Shown here: one piece after another, positions 11,639 to 24,663 of the stretch
Position numbering within the stretch: the first letter of the stretch is position 1
Layout of the letters: each line of letters starts with the position of its first letter
Assembly: GCF_905147045.1 (NCBI RefSeq)
Contig: NC_065899.1
Span: 9,746,501-9,810,500 of the forward strand
DNA from: Nymphalis io
Lineage: Eukaryota; Arthropoda; Insecta; Lepidoptera; Nymphalidae
DNA length: 64,000 nucleotides
Direction of reading: 5' to 3'
Translations under genes and position numbers: made by a program
The notes under the pieces: generated by a model
Told to the model about the DNA's origin: nothing
What the model saw: the letters and a program-made list of their open reading frames with translations, nothing else
The model's database searches: none

Positions 11639-14600
11639 CAAAAATTATAATGCGAATTTTTTTTTAATAGGGTTACCAGAGTAAAAATTAAAATTAGTAA
11701 CAACTTTTATATTATACATATGATTGATTGTGTATCATGTCATGACAGATATGATGCTGAAATAATACTAACTTAATTTTTTTATTATTGAAATAGCTAC
11801 TTTACTTTAAAAAACCAACAAATAGTCGACACAATGCGACAGTTGACATTTTCAAGTGTACCATTTAAGCATGTCTCGTATGAACTTCAAGGAACTTAAG
11901 TCAGATATTGCGACCATTGTTTCCACTTTACACTTGTCTGACAGACCTTAAGTTGCGCAAGGTATGTCACAGACATACTGACGGTAGTAACTTGAACAAT
12001 AAACCTGTCTTGTAGCCTTTTTATTGCTTTTACTTATGTTGGATCTAAAAATAGAGCACTTCCATACAACTTTATTTGCTTACCAGAATTATTTTTAAGG
12101 AATCTTTAGAAACCTCACAATGTAATTAAATTTAAACTAAAATTTTTATTTGTAAATGGTCTAAAGCACGATTATTGTAATCATGATTAACTTGAACAGC
12201 ACTTAAATTTCATATGCTTTATTCGTGTAAAAGAAAACATCGTAAGGAAATCTGTATTTTTCAAATGAAATTCTGTATTATGTGTATTGATCACCCCGCA
12301 TTAAGAAAACGTGTATATACCAAGAATATACCAAAGATATTCTGAACCTTAGATATAACCTTTGAATGGCGATTTATAATAGAGACGACTTCATCATGGA
12401 TAGGCTAGCCGAGCACCATCCAGATCAGCCTAAGAATCCAGATTCCCCTACCACTAAGAGTCGACCACAGCAAGTAAGGTAGCTGACACAAAACAAATGA
12501 AATGAAATTCAACAATTCTAATTGTGATGCTTTTTGATTTAAAAACATGCAGGCATATAAAACTACCGAACTGTAAACCTATATAAAATATGTATAAATA
12601 TATTTCGCTAAATTAATTAAAAGAAGATTATAGTAAAAATAATAGACCTGATATCAAGATAACCGTAAATTAATTGTAATTTAATGTTTTAAAAGACAAA
12701 GCACTCGAGATAGATATAATTAATCTAATTTATAACCACTCGCGCACCTATACAATGCATTCGATATGATACGGGCATAGCATTTAATGCGCGAATCTTT
12801 AAGGATAATCTGCATGCCTTAATAAGGCACTGCCTCCAGACCTCTATCGCGTGCGGTGTGTTCATAGGAGCGCCCTAAAGCACCGCCACCCACATTTCAT
12901 TACAGGTTGGACCTCACAGTGCCTCTACCTGTAGCGTGTTGTATTATTGAATGAATTTTAGGAGAGTGTTATGTGACAGATCGTGAGTGCATTGTCTATA
13001 CCTTATTTTCGTTATTTTTATGTTAAGCATGTTTAATTTCGTATTGAAAAAAAAAATCAAATCCAAGTTTTTTTTTTACTCCCAACTTTTAAATATCTAC
13101 AAATATAAAGCTGAAGCATTTGTTTGAACGCACTAATATCGAGATTCACGAGTCCCATTTGAATAAATATTTTTTGCATTAGATAGCCTGTTTATTGACA
13201 AAGGTTATATTTTATAAAATCACATTCGACCCACGGAGACGACGCAGTAACGTTTAACGCGAGTAAAACCGTCATTAGTATTGTTTAAACATTTTATACC
13301 ATAATCATTTATGGCTCTGCACTACACGGGTAAAAAAATAATACTCTGAAAACTGATAAACTATATATAAATATGACTTTTTTACTTTTTACTGACATAA
13401 AAAAGTTTTAAAGTTTACCTTAGTGAAATAATAAATAAAATTTCCAGGTAAAACGATATAACGAGAATTTTAATTAAAAATATTTCCAATATTTGGTTTC
13501 AAAAGTATTATATATAGTAATGTTACAAATAGCATATAACACAAAGTATAGATAACTTTAAATTCGCGTTGTGATTCCGGTTCAATAAATCAAGTTGGAT
13601 ACCGAGTAATGGACACCACATGTCCCCGAAGAGACATAAATTTGTTTTTTTTTCTGCTATTTGAATAAATCATTCGTTGTAAAAACTGAATATAATATAA
13701 GATTACATTTTGGGTATCAATGACTTCATTCTTGTTTTATATTTCAAGATCATTAATTTGCAATATAGCTCCTAATATTATAATATCGTTCTAATAGGCT
13801 CTTCAATTCATTGTTTATACATATTTTAATACATAAGATAAACTGATATTATTATAGATTTAATTTTTAAAATATATTCCCGCGGCGTTGCCTTCTTTTG
13901 TAGTGCAATATAAACAAAATAAAAATCCGGATCCACTAATAAATTGCTTTGTTAAATCAATTATAGATAAATAGTTAATTATAAATATTTACCAAGTAAA
14001 TATATAGATCAGGTCTTATTTTTTAGCTTACACAGCAAAATTTTCACCTCGGCTTAGCGTTTATTTTTATCTTTAAGTAATAATATATAAATCCGATACC
14101 CTATTAAATATATAACCCTCAAATAAAAAGTGTGTTCGACAATCAGTCAGCAGAACATATGGCATCAAACGACGGAAGGATCTAAGCTATTATGATTCGT
14201 ATAATTTACTTAGCACCTAATATTGATATAATGATAGCATTACCGTCAGGCTTAGCAAACCGCAATCTAATAGGCCATATGTTTTACGCCTCAATGTCAT
14301 CTACTAATTCGTCTTTGATAAATAGGTCGCTATACTACGCGTTACCTAATCTTGTTACTCCTAACAGTTGTACCAATGTCATACTTAACTCATAAAAAAT
14401 TTTATTCACATCCAACGTAGTAAATTGTAGTAGTTTTTTCCTGTCGGAAAGGAAGTTCTACTACTGTTTCTATTATAGTTTATTTATTGCTTTAAGGTTA
14501 ACCTATTGTATTCCGAAATAAAAAATAAGCATATTACTTTATTAACGGATAGCAATACATATAAAGGATTTTTAGCGACAAGATATGTATTATAATTGGA

Positions 14601-17600
14601 TGATGTATTTGATTAAAATTATCAATTAACTTTCATGAAAAAAATTATAAATCCATTCGCAGTCATGTCATACAGCAACTATTTTTCATTTTGTTTTGCA
14701 GACTTATATATACTTACTAAAGTCCTTAATGTGAAAAATACTTATGAATTAATGTAATTTAATAAGGTTATACTGTAATTCGTTTGCCAGGTTTTTATGT
14801 GCAATAATAAATACATTTAAAGGTATACTTGGTTTGCTGAAAACCCATAGTACTGGTCTAATGTGGTTATTCACGCTCACTGCATGTGTTTAATGTTTGA
14901 GGGATCTTCAAATGATTGACGTGACGTCTGGTTTCTTAGTCTTAAGTAACATACGGACAGATGTTTATTTATTATCCTATATGTAATTCATTATAGCTAA
15001 TAAATGTCGTAACAGCTACGAAATTGTAAGTGATCTTTTCTACACAATATGGCCAGAGTTTTACGAGTGTCTATAAAAAAGATAAGTTAATACAAATAAA
15101 ACATTTTCATCTGTTGTATAAAAATAAAATAATAGTACGTAAAAGTCCTACTGCTGGGGTAAGGTCTCACTTTTTTTTTAATTACATAGTTAAAGAGCTT
15201 ATTTCGCAACGCTGTTTTGGTGTGGATTGATGAATATACATATGGTGTAAGTGACATTTTTGACTCCCAACCTTCCAACAGGCAAATAAATAGTCCAGGA
15301 AAAAAACGAATGACTCACACAAGACATTGCTATCGGAAGCAAGCAGGAATGGAACCCGATAAGTAACTTACAAAGTTAGAATGAACTCTGTACCGTTTTG
15401 AAATTAAATGTTTTTCACACGATTTTGTAAGGATATGCTTTCAAAACATTTCAACAATATCTAATGTCACACTGATCATCTGTTTCCTTCGTTTGTTCAT
15501 TATGCTTATATGATACAGTACTTATTGTGGATGCGCAGTGGGTGGCCAGGCACCTTGTACAAAGAACACTCAACATTACATGATAACGGCTAATACGGTC
15601 ACTGTCTTATTATAATAAATACAGTATGATGAAACATCTTCATTTAGCTTCAATCCTTAAATTGTTTTTAATTACGAGTTTTTTAATTCATGATATAAAA
15701 ACCTACCTGGTATCTTATTCGTGAATTATGCGAACCGAATGAAAGAAGTAACAACATTATATAAGCTTTAGTAGTAGTAATAATACGGCTAGTATTATAC
15801 ATCCCGAAATGTTAGAATCTTTTATGCGTAGTACACGAATGAAAACAAGCATTGTTTTTTATTAATAAGATGTCAGACAAATTGTTATTTAACCGATTTC
15901 AAAAAAGCAGGGTAAATGTTTAATTTTTGTTTTGTATTTTCACAAGTGAATATTCCATTGGTGAATTGTATGTTAAGACGATGTAACAGAATTTCCAGTA
16001 AGCGCCAGTTTCAGTTAAATAAATTTAAAAAATAAATTGCCAATTGAAAAACGAAATGTCGAGAATCATAGGAAGTACAAAAAATGGATCCTCGGTTAAG
16101 CCGGACGGATACACATATTGGCCGCATGGACATTGAACATTTGAAAAATCACTTGAGACAAATAGTTTTTATCTTTAGGCGCCGAAACGATTTCGGCCAT
16201 AAAATATTCAGAGAGCGTCTTAAATTTTGTTAGACAGTCGAATGCATTATGCTAATGCCACGATTTCCTGTTAACTAACGTCTGGACAACGAATACTTCG
16301 CGTGACGATTGACGATTGTCTCACATTTTTAAAAAACATTCTCTGAATACGTCGAATCTCAGATAAAAATGTAGCGCGAAATTTGCATGAGAAATTTATT
16401 GGGCGGTTCCGAAAGGAATCTATTTCGTTGTCACGTCAAAATATAATTTAGATCGGTCCTTATTTTATGGAGACATTACAATAATTTAAAGGTGCTTCCG
16501 AGAATGTTACCATAGACTAGAATAAATGATTTAAGTTCATTAGCAATTCAAAATTGAGGTCGCAATACGATTTTCGTTTGTTAATCTTTGATTACTCATT
16601 AATACATGTTTTTATTGATCTTTGTCCGGCCAAATTTTTTTTCGAATTGACTATTTAGTTCGCTATTAATATCTGTTCGTTTTTTAAATTTAATAGTTCA
16701 CCGACATATACATAATATTTAAATATTAAAATATATTATTCATTTTGATTGTTATTTAAATTTGCTATTGCTTCTCATGACATAACATGTGGATAACGAA
16801 ATGTGTGTTAATTAGTACTCTATTATGTATTTATTAGGAAATATATTATATGTGTTATAATGAGATTTTTTACTTAATTTTATTTATTCTTTACCAACGC
16901 GACAACCTATCTTTGTTCGTATTTAGTACATTGTTATATTTTTTACTAAAACGTAAAAATAGATTTTAGTAGCTTGATGTGCTCATGTTTTTAGTTCCTA
17001 GCAACATCCTAATCGAAAATATAGATTTACAATTTTCATTGTCTGTTGTGATTTTCTTTTCATTCGCGATTTTATTCATACTGGTTGCTTTTTTTGAAGG
17101 TTTTTTTTTTGATTGGTCTCAGTGGGATTACTTAGCTAGTCTGGAGGCCAGCCTGTCCATGATGATGATCGTAATCTCTTTGTTATTTACATTATTTAAC
17201 GTCAAACGAAATTTGTATTAATATATGTGGTATATTCAAATCTTGTTTCTTTATATCTAAATATTGCCAAGAGCATAATCGCGCTCCAGTGATCTTGTCA
17301 GGAACGCAAATGTTCATCATTTATATCAGGCATTTCCTTCGCGAACCTGTTTTAAATCTATCTTTCTCAGATTATTAAATTCACGTCTCACACCGGTGTT
17401 GGTTAACCTCCACCTATCACTTTGATATTATTTATTGGTTTCAAGTTCGCCGCCTTTACTGCTATGCTATAAAGATGATTTAATATGTGACAGGTTTTAA
17501 ATGAACTCATATAATAAACTTGACATTCAAAGCATTTACGATTTGGTTTAAAACTTCGTTGCAGATGACACGTAATTTTAATATTCATATGACTCAACCT

Positions 17601-17984
17601 GATCAATAAATCTAATATATTTTATTCTGCTAATGGAGTCGATATAGCGGAGTTTTAGAACTCAATCGACTGTAACAAAATATTTAACGTTAAAATCCGG
17701 GTAAACATACTATGATTCCGAATGACATTTACCCGAATACCAGCAAGTGTTTTATAATTCGCCCACTAGCCCGCACTGAAGATGTGTGATGGATAAAACT
17801 CTTAGTTTCTCCTCAACAAACCTTCGTACCAAACCAACTATATTAATTTTACGATCTCTTTTCAGATTACGAGACGATAAGCATGTTATTTTTTTACGTA
17901 AATAAATAAAACAACGTAAATTTTGTATTTATATAAGAAAAATTAACAAAAGAAACACGTCCAAAGTTACATTTTAAAGTTAAT

Positions 17985-18345
17985 TTGAAGACCATGGAAG
18001 AAAAATCGCGTTAGAGCGTCACGCGGCGCGCGCCACGCGTTCTATTCATTGAACTTTTTCGGAAACATTACAAAAGCTATGACGCTAAACACTGACATTA
18101 TGACGTGTATAATAGACAAAGCAACTTTGTTCGAAACAATAGAACAAAATAAAAGGTTGTCGTCATTAATTTCATCGCTTTTGACATTCGTAACGGTGCA
18201 TCCTTTGTTAAATGTGAACGCTTTTAGTTTGGAAGGCGAAAAATTAGCGCGCAGCGTGTGTGCTGTCAATAGCACGGTAATGCCAAAGAGACTAAGAAAA
18301 AAAACACAATTCCGATTCGATCCAGTTTTATCTTCTTAATTTTTA
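17985..18345. other. CpG-rich patch with overlapping antiparallel open frames, unassigned
   Basis: The core at about 18,010-18,040 (GCGTCACGCGGCGCGCGCC within it) is among the densest CpG stretches in the window. Just downstream a plus-strand frame is open for 96 codons (18,049-18,339; its first ATG is at 18,079, giving about 86 residues) and a minus-strand frame is open for 77 codons (18,042-18,275). Neither protein resembles a family I know, and two antiparallel frames cannot both be taken at face value. At 17,994 a CCATGG is followed by only six codons before a stop. Possible readings are a promoter with first exon, a conserved non-coding element, or chance. Confidence 0.35.
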
Positions 18346-18479
18346 AAATCATTGGTATATAAATGCTGCTTAATAAAGTTGCATATTTAAACTTTAAATA
18401 ATATAGATTAGCTTAGGCTTTTTAATGACAAAATAATGTATGTCTTTAAAATGATAAATTATTAAACATAAACTCATTT

Positions 18480-18595
18480 GGTAGGATTTAATGCAAGCCT
18501 ATCTGGGTGAGAACTAACCACTTATCATTTATTCTAATATCAATATAAAATATTAGTTCTCATAGCATTCCTTACAGTGCGAATGTGTATTTGTA
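18480..18595 (+). repeat. Dispersed repeat family A, decayed fragment
   Basis: Matches the opening of family A (GTAGG..TT..ATGCAAGCCT, TCTGGGTGAG, then a block like ACCACTCATCAGATATTCT) and, after a gap, its TTACAGTGCGAATGT segment. Heavily diverged with an internal deletion. Confidence 0.6.
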
Positions 18596-20130
18596 ATATG
18601 GACTGTTTATATTTAAAAAAAAAACAAACACTCAAAAAACTATGAGATTTTATTTAATAAAACTTATATTATGGATAAAAATGTAGGTACCTACTTCAGA
18701 ACATATGTTATCACTCAAATTTTTTTCAATTATTACTTCGAAAAGAAATAAAAATCCCAACGTCTTTACGATATTCCTTTCGGTATAAGCGAATCAAATC
18801 AACTTTTATACAAATTGTCGGTTTTTCTATAACGTTCTATGTACGTCTATAGATCCCGCGATCTATTCCCAAATTAGTAACGCCGAGGTGTCACCTGAGC
18901 CGAAAGGGACCTCACAGTGAACAAAGGTACGTATTTTGGTTCCCAATAGTGACCATTCACTAAGCATAATGAATTATTATTCGACCCCACATTATGCTTG
19001 GGTACAACATTTTAATGTTCAATATCTATGCCTCGTTTATAATTTAAATATATGATTTATAAAATTATTTACGAACCGTATCTAAAATATTATTTATGTA
19101 TAAGTAAAATATTTAAAAAAAAAAAACAAACTAAAAAAGAAAATTAAAACAGGATCGGTATTTTAACTGTGTTGATATAATATCACCGAATAAAGTTAAT
19201 AATTTTAATTTTAATAATATTCATGAACATTTCAAATAAAATACAATCAATTATAGTTTCACGTTTTATTTACTTTTGCTGTTATCTAATTTTGTATGTA
19301 ATGCTACTAATAATTATTATTAGTAGAGGGCGTTCCGATATCCGCGATGTTTTTATTGCTATAAGTTTATAAGAATATCATTCACCGTGACAATTAGGGC
19401 GGGGTCAAAACTAGTTGAATTTTGCGTGACGCAACTTTTACCTAAACCAATGTCTGGGTTGGTAATACGTATTTGAATATCGAATCTATTTACACATCTC
19501 TACAGCGGAACAGTTTCGAAACTTACAAAGTAAACTCCTTGAATAGAGGATTGTATCCCAAAACTGCATTTACAATTCGGTTGAACCGTGGAACTTCATC
19601 AAGGTAGTTTGGATAAAGAGCAAACAGCTGTGTTACAGAGATCTAGTTCTATACTAAAGTGTAAAGCTACATTCCTTTGACGATCTTGAGGAGCTAACGC
19701 ATACCCGTCTAACGCATAAATTTCTTTTTTGCTTTCAAATTAACCGCTTTAATTTTATATTTGAGGTGAGCTGAAAAGCTGAATAATATTTTACAATTTA
19801 TTATTATTTTATATCTTTCGCTTAATGGAAGTCAATTAATTATACTAATTAATAAATTAATGATCAATATAATTTTCTTTCGCAAATAATTACACTATTA
19901 ACACATCATATCAGATTTAATGATAAATTTTATGGATACTTAAAATGTATTCATTTTCGTATTATTATTTTTAACATTTATTGCATTCAACAAAAACAAT
20001 ATATACACATAACAAAAACCTTTATATTAGTAGGTAATTAAATTTTTGCTATTTTTATGGTTTCGTAATTCATGAGAGTTTCACAATCAGATCTCTTCCA
20101 TACATAAATAATTTCAAGACATAAATAATT
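18596..20130. other. AT-rich intergenic DNA
   Basis: No gene or repeat copy recognised apart from a near-perfect palindrome at 19,304-19,326 (arms CTACTAATAA / TTATTAGTAG) and a 17-bp tandem duplication at 20,103-20,136 (CATAAATAATTTCAAG). Confidence 0.5.
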
Positions 20131-20282
20131 TCAAGGAGATTAGCCAACGGGACATACGATAGTGCATGAATGTGTGCGCAAAAATTCAGATGCAGTCTCT
20201 ATTCCCTCCCTCTTATAATCCGATGGAACGGCAAGCGGACGCGACCGAAAAGAGTTCAGGCGCAGGAACAACGGCTTGAAAA
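20131..20282 (-). mobile_element. SINE family B, body segment (minus strand)
   Basis: On the minus strand this gives the body of family B: CCTGCGCCTGAACTC, then GGTCGCGTCCGCTTGCCGTT, CCATCGGATTATAAGAG, GGGAATAGAG, and near its end GTTGGCTAATCTCCTTGAAA. The same word order occurs at 63.1-63.3 kb and 47.1-47.4 kb. The tRNA-like head of the same element lies at 20,616-20,683, separated by a family A copy. Confidence 0.75.
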
Positions 20283-20317
20283 ACTCACTAACTGATTATC
20301 GGTATGACCTAGGTATT

Positions 20318-20615
20318 TACTGGTGGTAGGGCTTTGTGCAAGCTCGTCTGGGTAGGTACCACCCACTCATCAGATATTCTACCGCAAAACAGCAATACTT
20401 GATATTGTTGTGTTCCGGTTTGAAGGGTGAGTGAGCCAGTGTAATTACAGGCACAAGGGACATAAAATCTTAGTTCCCAAGGTTGGTGGCGCATTGGACA
20501 TGTAAGCGATGGTTGACATTTCTTACAATGCCAATGTCTAAGAGCGTTGGTGACCACTTACCATCGAGGTGGCCCATATGCTCGTCCGCCTTCCTATTCT
20601 ATAAAAAAAAAAAAA
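20318..20615 (+). mobile_element. Dispersed repeat family A, full-looking copy with poly(A) end
   Basis: Runs from TACTGGTGGTAGGGCTTTGT to TTCCTATTCTATA followed by 13 A. The poly(A)-like end suggests a retroposed non-autonomous element, and it defines the strand I use for the family. The minus strand contains an 82-codon open frame, as do other copies. These frames are by-products of a shared repeat, not genes, because they shift and break from copy to copy. It sits between the head and body of a family B SINE. Confidence 0.85.
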
Positions 20616-20683
20616 GGGTTTGAACCCAGATCCTCGGGTTTTACGGCCTTATATCTAGCCAAAGGCCAACGAGGCAGTCAATA
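20616..20683 (-). mobile_element. SINE family B, tRNA-like head (minus strand)
   Basis: Minus strand reads GACTGCCTCGTTGGCC, then CCGAGGATCTGGGTTCAAAC. The GGTTCAAAC core resembles the B box of the tRNA (Pol III) promoter and the upstream part corresponds to the A-box region. A run of 13 T on this strand, belonging to family A, follows immediately. Confidence 0.75.
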
Positions 20684-20833
20684 AATATATTATTTATGTT
20701 ATACAAGTCATCTTACAACTAAGCTGATTCCTACTTTTGGAAGTATATAACATGAAAACGTAAATCGTACGGGTTAAAAAAATTATTATATGGTTAACGT
20801 AAAGTAGTAAAATAGCAGCATATATATATAATT

Positions 20834-21011
20834 GTCCCACTACTGAGCTCACTTTATTTTTTAGAAGAAGTGTTAGAGCTTACTTCAACGTGTTGCTCCA
20901 ATGCAGGTTGGTGTCAGATTTTTATCCGATATATGCAGGTTTCCTGACGATATTTTCCTTCGCAGCCAAGCACGAATTGAATTATAAACAAATTAAGCTC
21001 ATAAAAATTTA
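20834..21011 (-). mobile_element. SINE family C, degenerate partial copy
   Basis: Plus strand shows TCCCACTACTGAGCTCAC, TGTTGCTCCAATGCAGGTTG, CATGCAGG-like and TTTCCTTCGC blocks of family C in the inverted order expected for a minus-strand copy. The tRNA-like head is missing. Confidence 0.75.
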
Positions 21012-23339
21012 ACGGTCCTTTCCTTAGGAACATTTTATGAATCTTTAAGTTGACACGAAATACACGAAAAATACCATAAACAAAAGACATTGAATATTTT
21101 ACGAAACACTTTGCAAAGTACATAATTATTAAGTTAAACATACATATATTGTAGTCCTCACGTTCTGTGCTTAGCACATTCTAAGACGTACTCCGCGTAG
21201 TCTGAAATACAAATTATACCAGTTTCTATTAAATTAATCCGTTAACAAGAAACCTTAAATCTAGCAAGGGAATTTAATTGTTGGGATTTAGTATGACGTG
21301 TATAAGGCTTGTTGTCAACGTGGGCGGCAAGGCCGTGGCGTGTGAAAGTACCACTAACTTAACAGGTTACATTTTATACGAAAGGTAATCTAACTGGGAA
21401 TTTCAACTATTGGTATAGTTAATATTTCACTCGCATTAATTACATTTACTACGTATTTCGAGGTAGCATTGCGTTTTAATTTAACACTATGAAACTTTTA
21501 AGTAAGCTTATAATTTTTTATACAATTTATTATTTAATTAATAAACTTTTAATTGTAGAAGAATACAATTCAAATTATTAAAACATGTTCACGCAAAAAG
21601 TAGACATAATCTTAAAACGTTTCTGGCTTCACTTTTACTTCCCGCTGGGTGTCGTTGACGAAACTCCGTTTTGTACAAAACACACACTGAAACGGCATAA
21701 GGCGTAGGAAATACTTAACACACACATTCTGAAGATCAAAGAACGCGCAATCTGTGTGAAAAAAATAACGTTTTGGTCCCAAAAGGGCGAGCCCGTTTAC
21801 GCGACCCAATTCACGCGAACGGTTTGGAAGAAGAAATTGAATTGAAGTCAGGACGAACAACAAATTCAAACGCGTATCGAATTGTTTTACGTTTGACGAA
21901 TTCGCTTTTGAAAATTTTTAAATTCGCTACAATAGGCTTTAATGATGCAGGTCAGTTTCTTTGTCAGATCAAAATGATGTAGGACTCGGAGAATTCGACG
22001 CATGGACTTTAGCAGACGGATTAAAAAATTTGCGATCGTGTGGCGATAACACAAGCTAAATGGATCGTATTGTTTTTTGTAAAATCTGCGTTGCTAAATA
22101 ATTCACATACCAATGAGAACATATCTGTTTGAATTTCAAATTTGCCGAGCAACATGGCATAATTTAAAATACTTTCTTATTCATTGAAAAACATAAACTT
22201 TTGTTACTGTATTTGTGAATTCGTTCACGTAATTGTCATGTGAACTTAATACATTTTTTCCATATATCAGTATACAAAATCGAAATGGTTGACGTTTCTA
22301 TATAAAATATATTTGCGATTAAACAAAATACAGACCCCGTTATCAGTATACACTAGTAAATTACATTAAACCAGATAGGCGTACTATGAAGCGAAGTTAT
22401 GAAGTGCACATTAATCTATTTGATAAAATAGAAAATTGCCTTCTATGATCAGCGTTGATTTCCTTAGATACAGCCGACTGGTTTCCATTTGTTAGTGTCT
22501 TGTTTAGAAAATCACATCTGCTAAAGTTTATTAGCTTGCCTTTTGACAAAGCCAGCTTGATGGAGGCGCGTATCAAATCGTACGATTCAGCGCGCTTCTT
22601 AGCGCAGCTGGTTGAAGCGCATCGAATTATCCCAGTTATTGTATGGATATATAAGTTATTTATGAAAATTTAAAGTTTATTTTTAACGCATTCTCAAATG
22701 CTATGTACCTTTAAGCGTGTCACCTTGCCTAAAATTAGTAACGCTTTTGATCGATAGTCGTTTACTAAGATTTGAAATTTTAATCGCGCGAGTATTAAAA
22801 TTTTATATCTTAGTTAATATTTAAAATCCTTATTTGCGCTCGATATCCCTCTACTGGCTACGTCCTTAAAACGTGCATGCATGTTAGTTCCCTATTTACA
22901 ATGGATTAATATAATTATTTCATATACTTGAATAGAAAATTAATAAAATTCAAAATCAGTATCAATTTTTATATGGACGTGAATAGGCGTATATATGATA
23001 TAAATATAAGTTTATTTTCTACTGTTGTACCTCCGGGATATATACAAACACTTGTTCATATCATGTCATTATTTCGAAGGACAGCGTTTATCCTCACTTT
23101 TTTCAACTCATATAATTTTTTTTCCGATTTAATATTTTCATTTCCACCAAAAATCAATGGACAAAAGAATTATCTATAGGGCAACCTACACTAAACTAGT
23201 AAAAAAAATTAAATCAATTTTATATTTTCAGAGAATATATAGTCTTTAGCAACATATTTTAAAATTAAAATAATAACAGATAACAATGACGCATATCTGG
23301 CGAGCATTTTGTGCTTTTAAACAAATAACTAGTATTTTC
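21012..23339. other. Intergenic DNA, no gene recognised
   Basis: The interval 21,600-22,080 has fewer stops than its surroundings: an 85-codon frame on the minus strand (21,612-21,869) overlaps a 69-codon frame on the plus strand (21,773-21,982). Neither has a recognisable domain. The rest is AT-rich and featureless to me. Confidence 0.45.
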
Positions 23340-23399
23340 CAAAGTCGTGTAGCGGTCGAATTTGACTCCCGTGTTACACTTTCAACCGCTAGACCATAT
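23340..23399 (-). pseudogene. tRNA-like remnant (tRNA-Glu-like 5' half)
   Basis: The minus strand reads ATATGGTCTAGCGGTT and then, about 20 bases on, GGGAGTCAAATTCGACC. The first block equals the D-arm region typical of eukaryotic tRNA-Glu and fits an A box (TGGTCTAGCGG). The second resembles a B box/T-arm. The acceptor stem does not close and the anticodon arm is not recognisable, so this is a tRNA pseudogene or the head of an old tRNA-derived SINE, not a working tRNA. Confidence 0.5.
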
Positions 23400-24663
23400 T
23401 TTTTGCCTACCGGCACCAACTATTTCATCGCCTCGATTTTTTCTCCCCCTCAAATAACCAAAGTAATTGTTTGTTTTAAGTCTGTAGATTGCGTCCACCG
23501 TGCTGATTCGTTACAGATGTTTTATATACTAGAAAATGAAGACTTCAAAACGCTTGATTGATTTTATAGATGTTTTGAAAGTGTGTTGTTGATACGTTTT
23601 TTATTAAGGTAATACACGTCTGTACCAAAATTGTTTTTAATATAAACTCAAATTGAATTGTCATTTCAATTATTATACAGAATAATTATATATTTAAAAC
23701 AAAATTTTATTTCTATGTACTGCTAAAATATAAAATGTTGCTAAATAAAATTAAAGTATATATAATTATTTTATTTTATGACAAGAAACATTAATAAATA
23801 GACAAAAACTACACGAATTAGAATCGACCCTATATCAAAAATGTGAAATTAATTCTAATTCGTTGAGTGGTTTTTTGCTATTGAGCAGGTAACAGGAAAC
23901 GGGTTGTGTGAGTTAATCCCACAGTGCGTTTGTGTGAGTATTGTGTAATCAGACATTAGAGTGCATGTGGCGTCGCATCGTTTTTATAAAATCGAACTGT
24001 AGAAAATCCCTTGCTATAATTTCTAACCCATTACCATTACGTCTCTGTCTCCTTATTGCGAAATGAAAGAGATAGTCAACCTGCAACGTATCAATTGCTA
24101 CGTTATCCTACGCTTGTTTCCTTGTCTATCACATTGAAGTGATGCCAAGAATCTTTATGATTTAGTTGCCCGCGGGAACGCAACTTATGATTTTCTCAGG
24201 CAGCTAACAACTGGTTTTCTTCCTGCACGACTAAATAAGGTACTCATATTTGCACCCCATATTTTCTATCAAGCAGTAATTCTGTATTAGGTAGAAATAC
24301 CGTGGTCTACAATTTCATTAATATACTTTTAATCTATTAAGGAAGACTTTACGAGATATATTTTTTGTTTCATTGCAACTAATAAGGATTCACCGTTACT
24401 TGATACCACGAATATTATGTACAGTTTAATATAATAATAGATCGATCGAATATTATATTGTATAAAATAAAAATATTTTTTTTAGCGATTTTACTACAAT
24501 AATAATATTGAAAAATACACGCATCAAAATAAATACAGATATGAAATGAGATTTAACAGAATAGCCGATGAATTCATTTAAAATACACCTAATGTGCAAA
24601 TGTTTAAGGTTCTTATATAATTCATATGAAACATAATAATACGCAGTAATATTTAATGTTGTT
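23400..24663. other. Intergenic DNA, nothing assigned
   Basis: No coding frame with a recognisable domain. A less AT-rich stretch lies at about 23,880-24,200, with no identified function. Confidence 0.5.

Larger units (their letters stand above)
7890..18479. other. Long intergenic block with several GC-richer patches
   Basis: No convincing gene. Patches that stand out from the AT-rich background: about 10,230-10,760 (overlapping antiparallel frames of 60-75 codons; the plus-strand one begins at TTG, not ATG), 12,821-12,980 (GC-rich), 16,080-16,330 (with a perfect 7-bp hairpin, GCCGAAA-CGA-TTTCGGC, at 16,181-16,197) and 17,985-18,345 (listed separately). A frame at 16,985-17,221 would encode a short hydrophobic peptide, but its codon use is that of the background. 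A 17-bp unit is duplicated in tandem at 11,605-11,638. Confidence 0.45.

Noticed and set aside
16979..17221. Hydrophobic 80-codon frame resembling a two-helix membrane peptide
   Set aside because: It starts at GTG (first ATG at 16,985), and Phe/Leu/Ile richness is expected from T-rich DNA; no family recognised.
20309..20557. 82-86-residue similar 'proteins' at 20.3, 29.9 and 49.2 kb
   Set aside because: They are translations of repeat family A on the strand opposite its poly(A) end; frames shift and break between copies.
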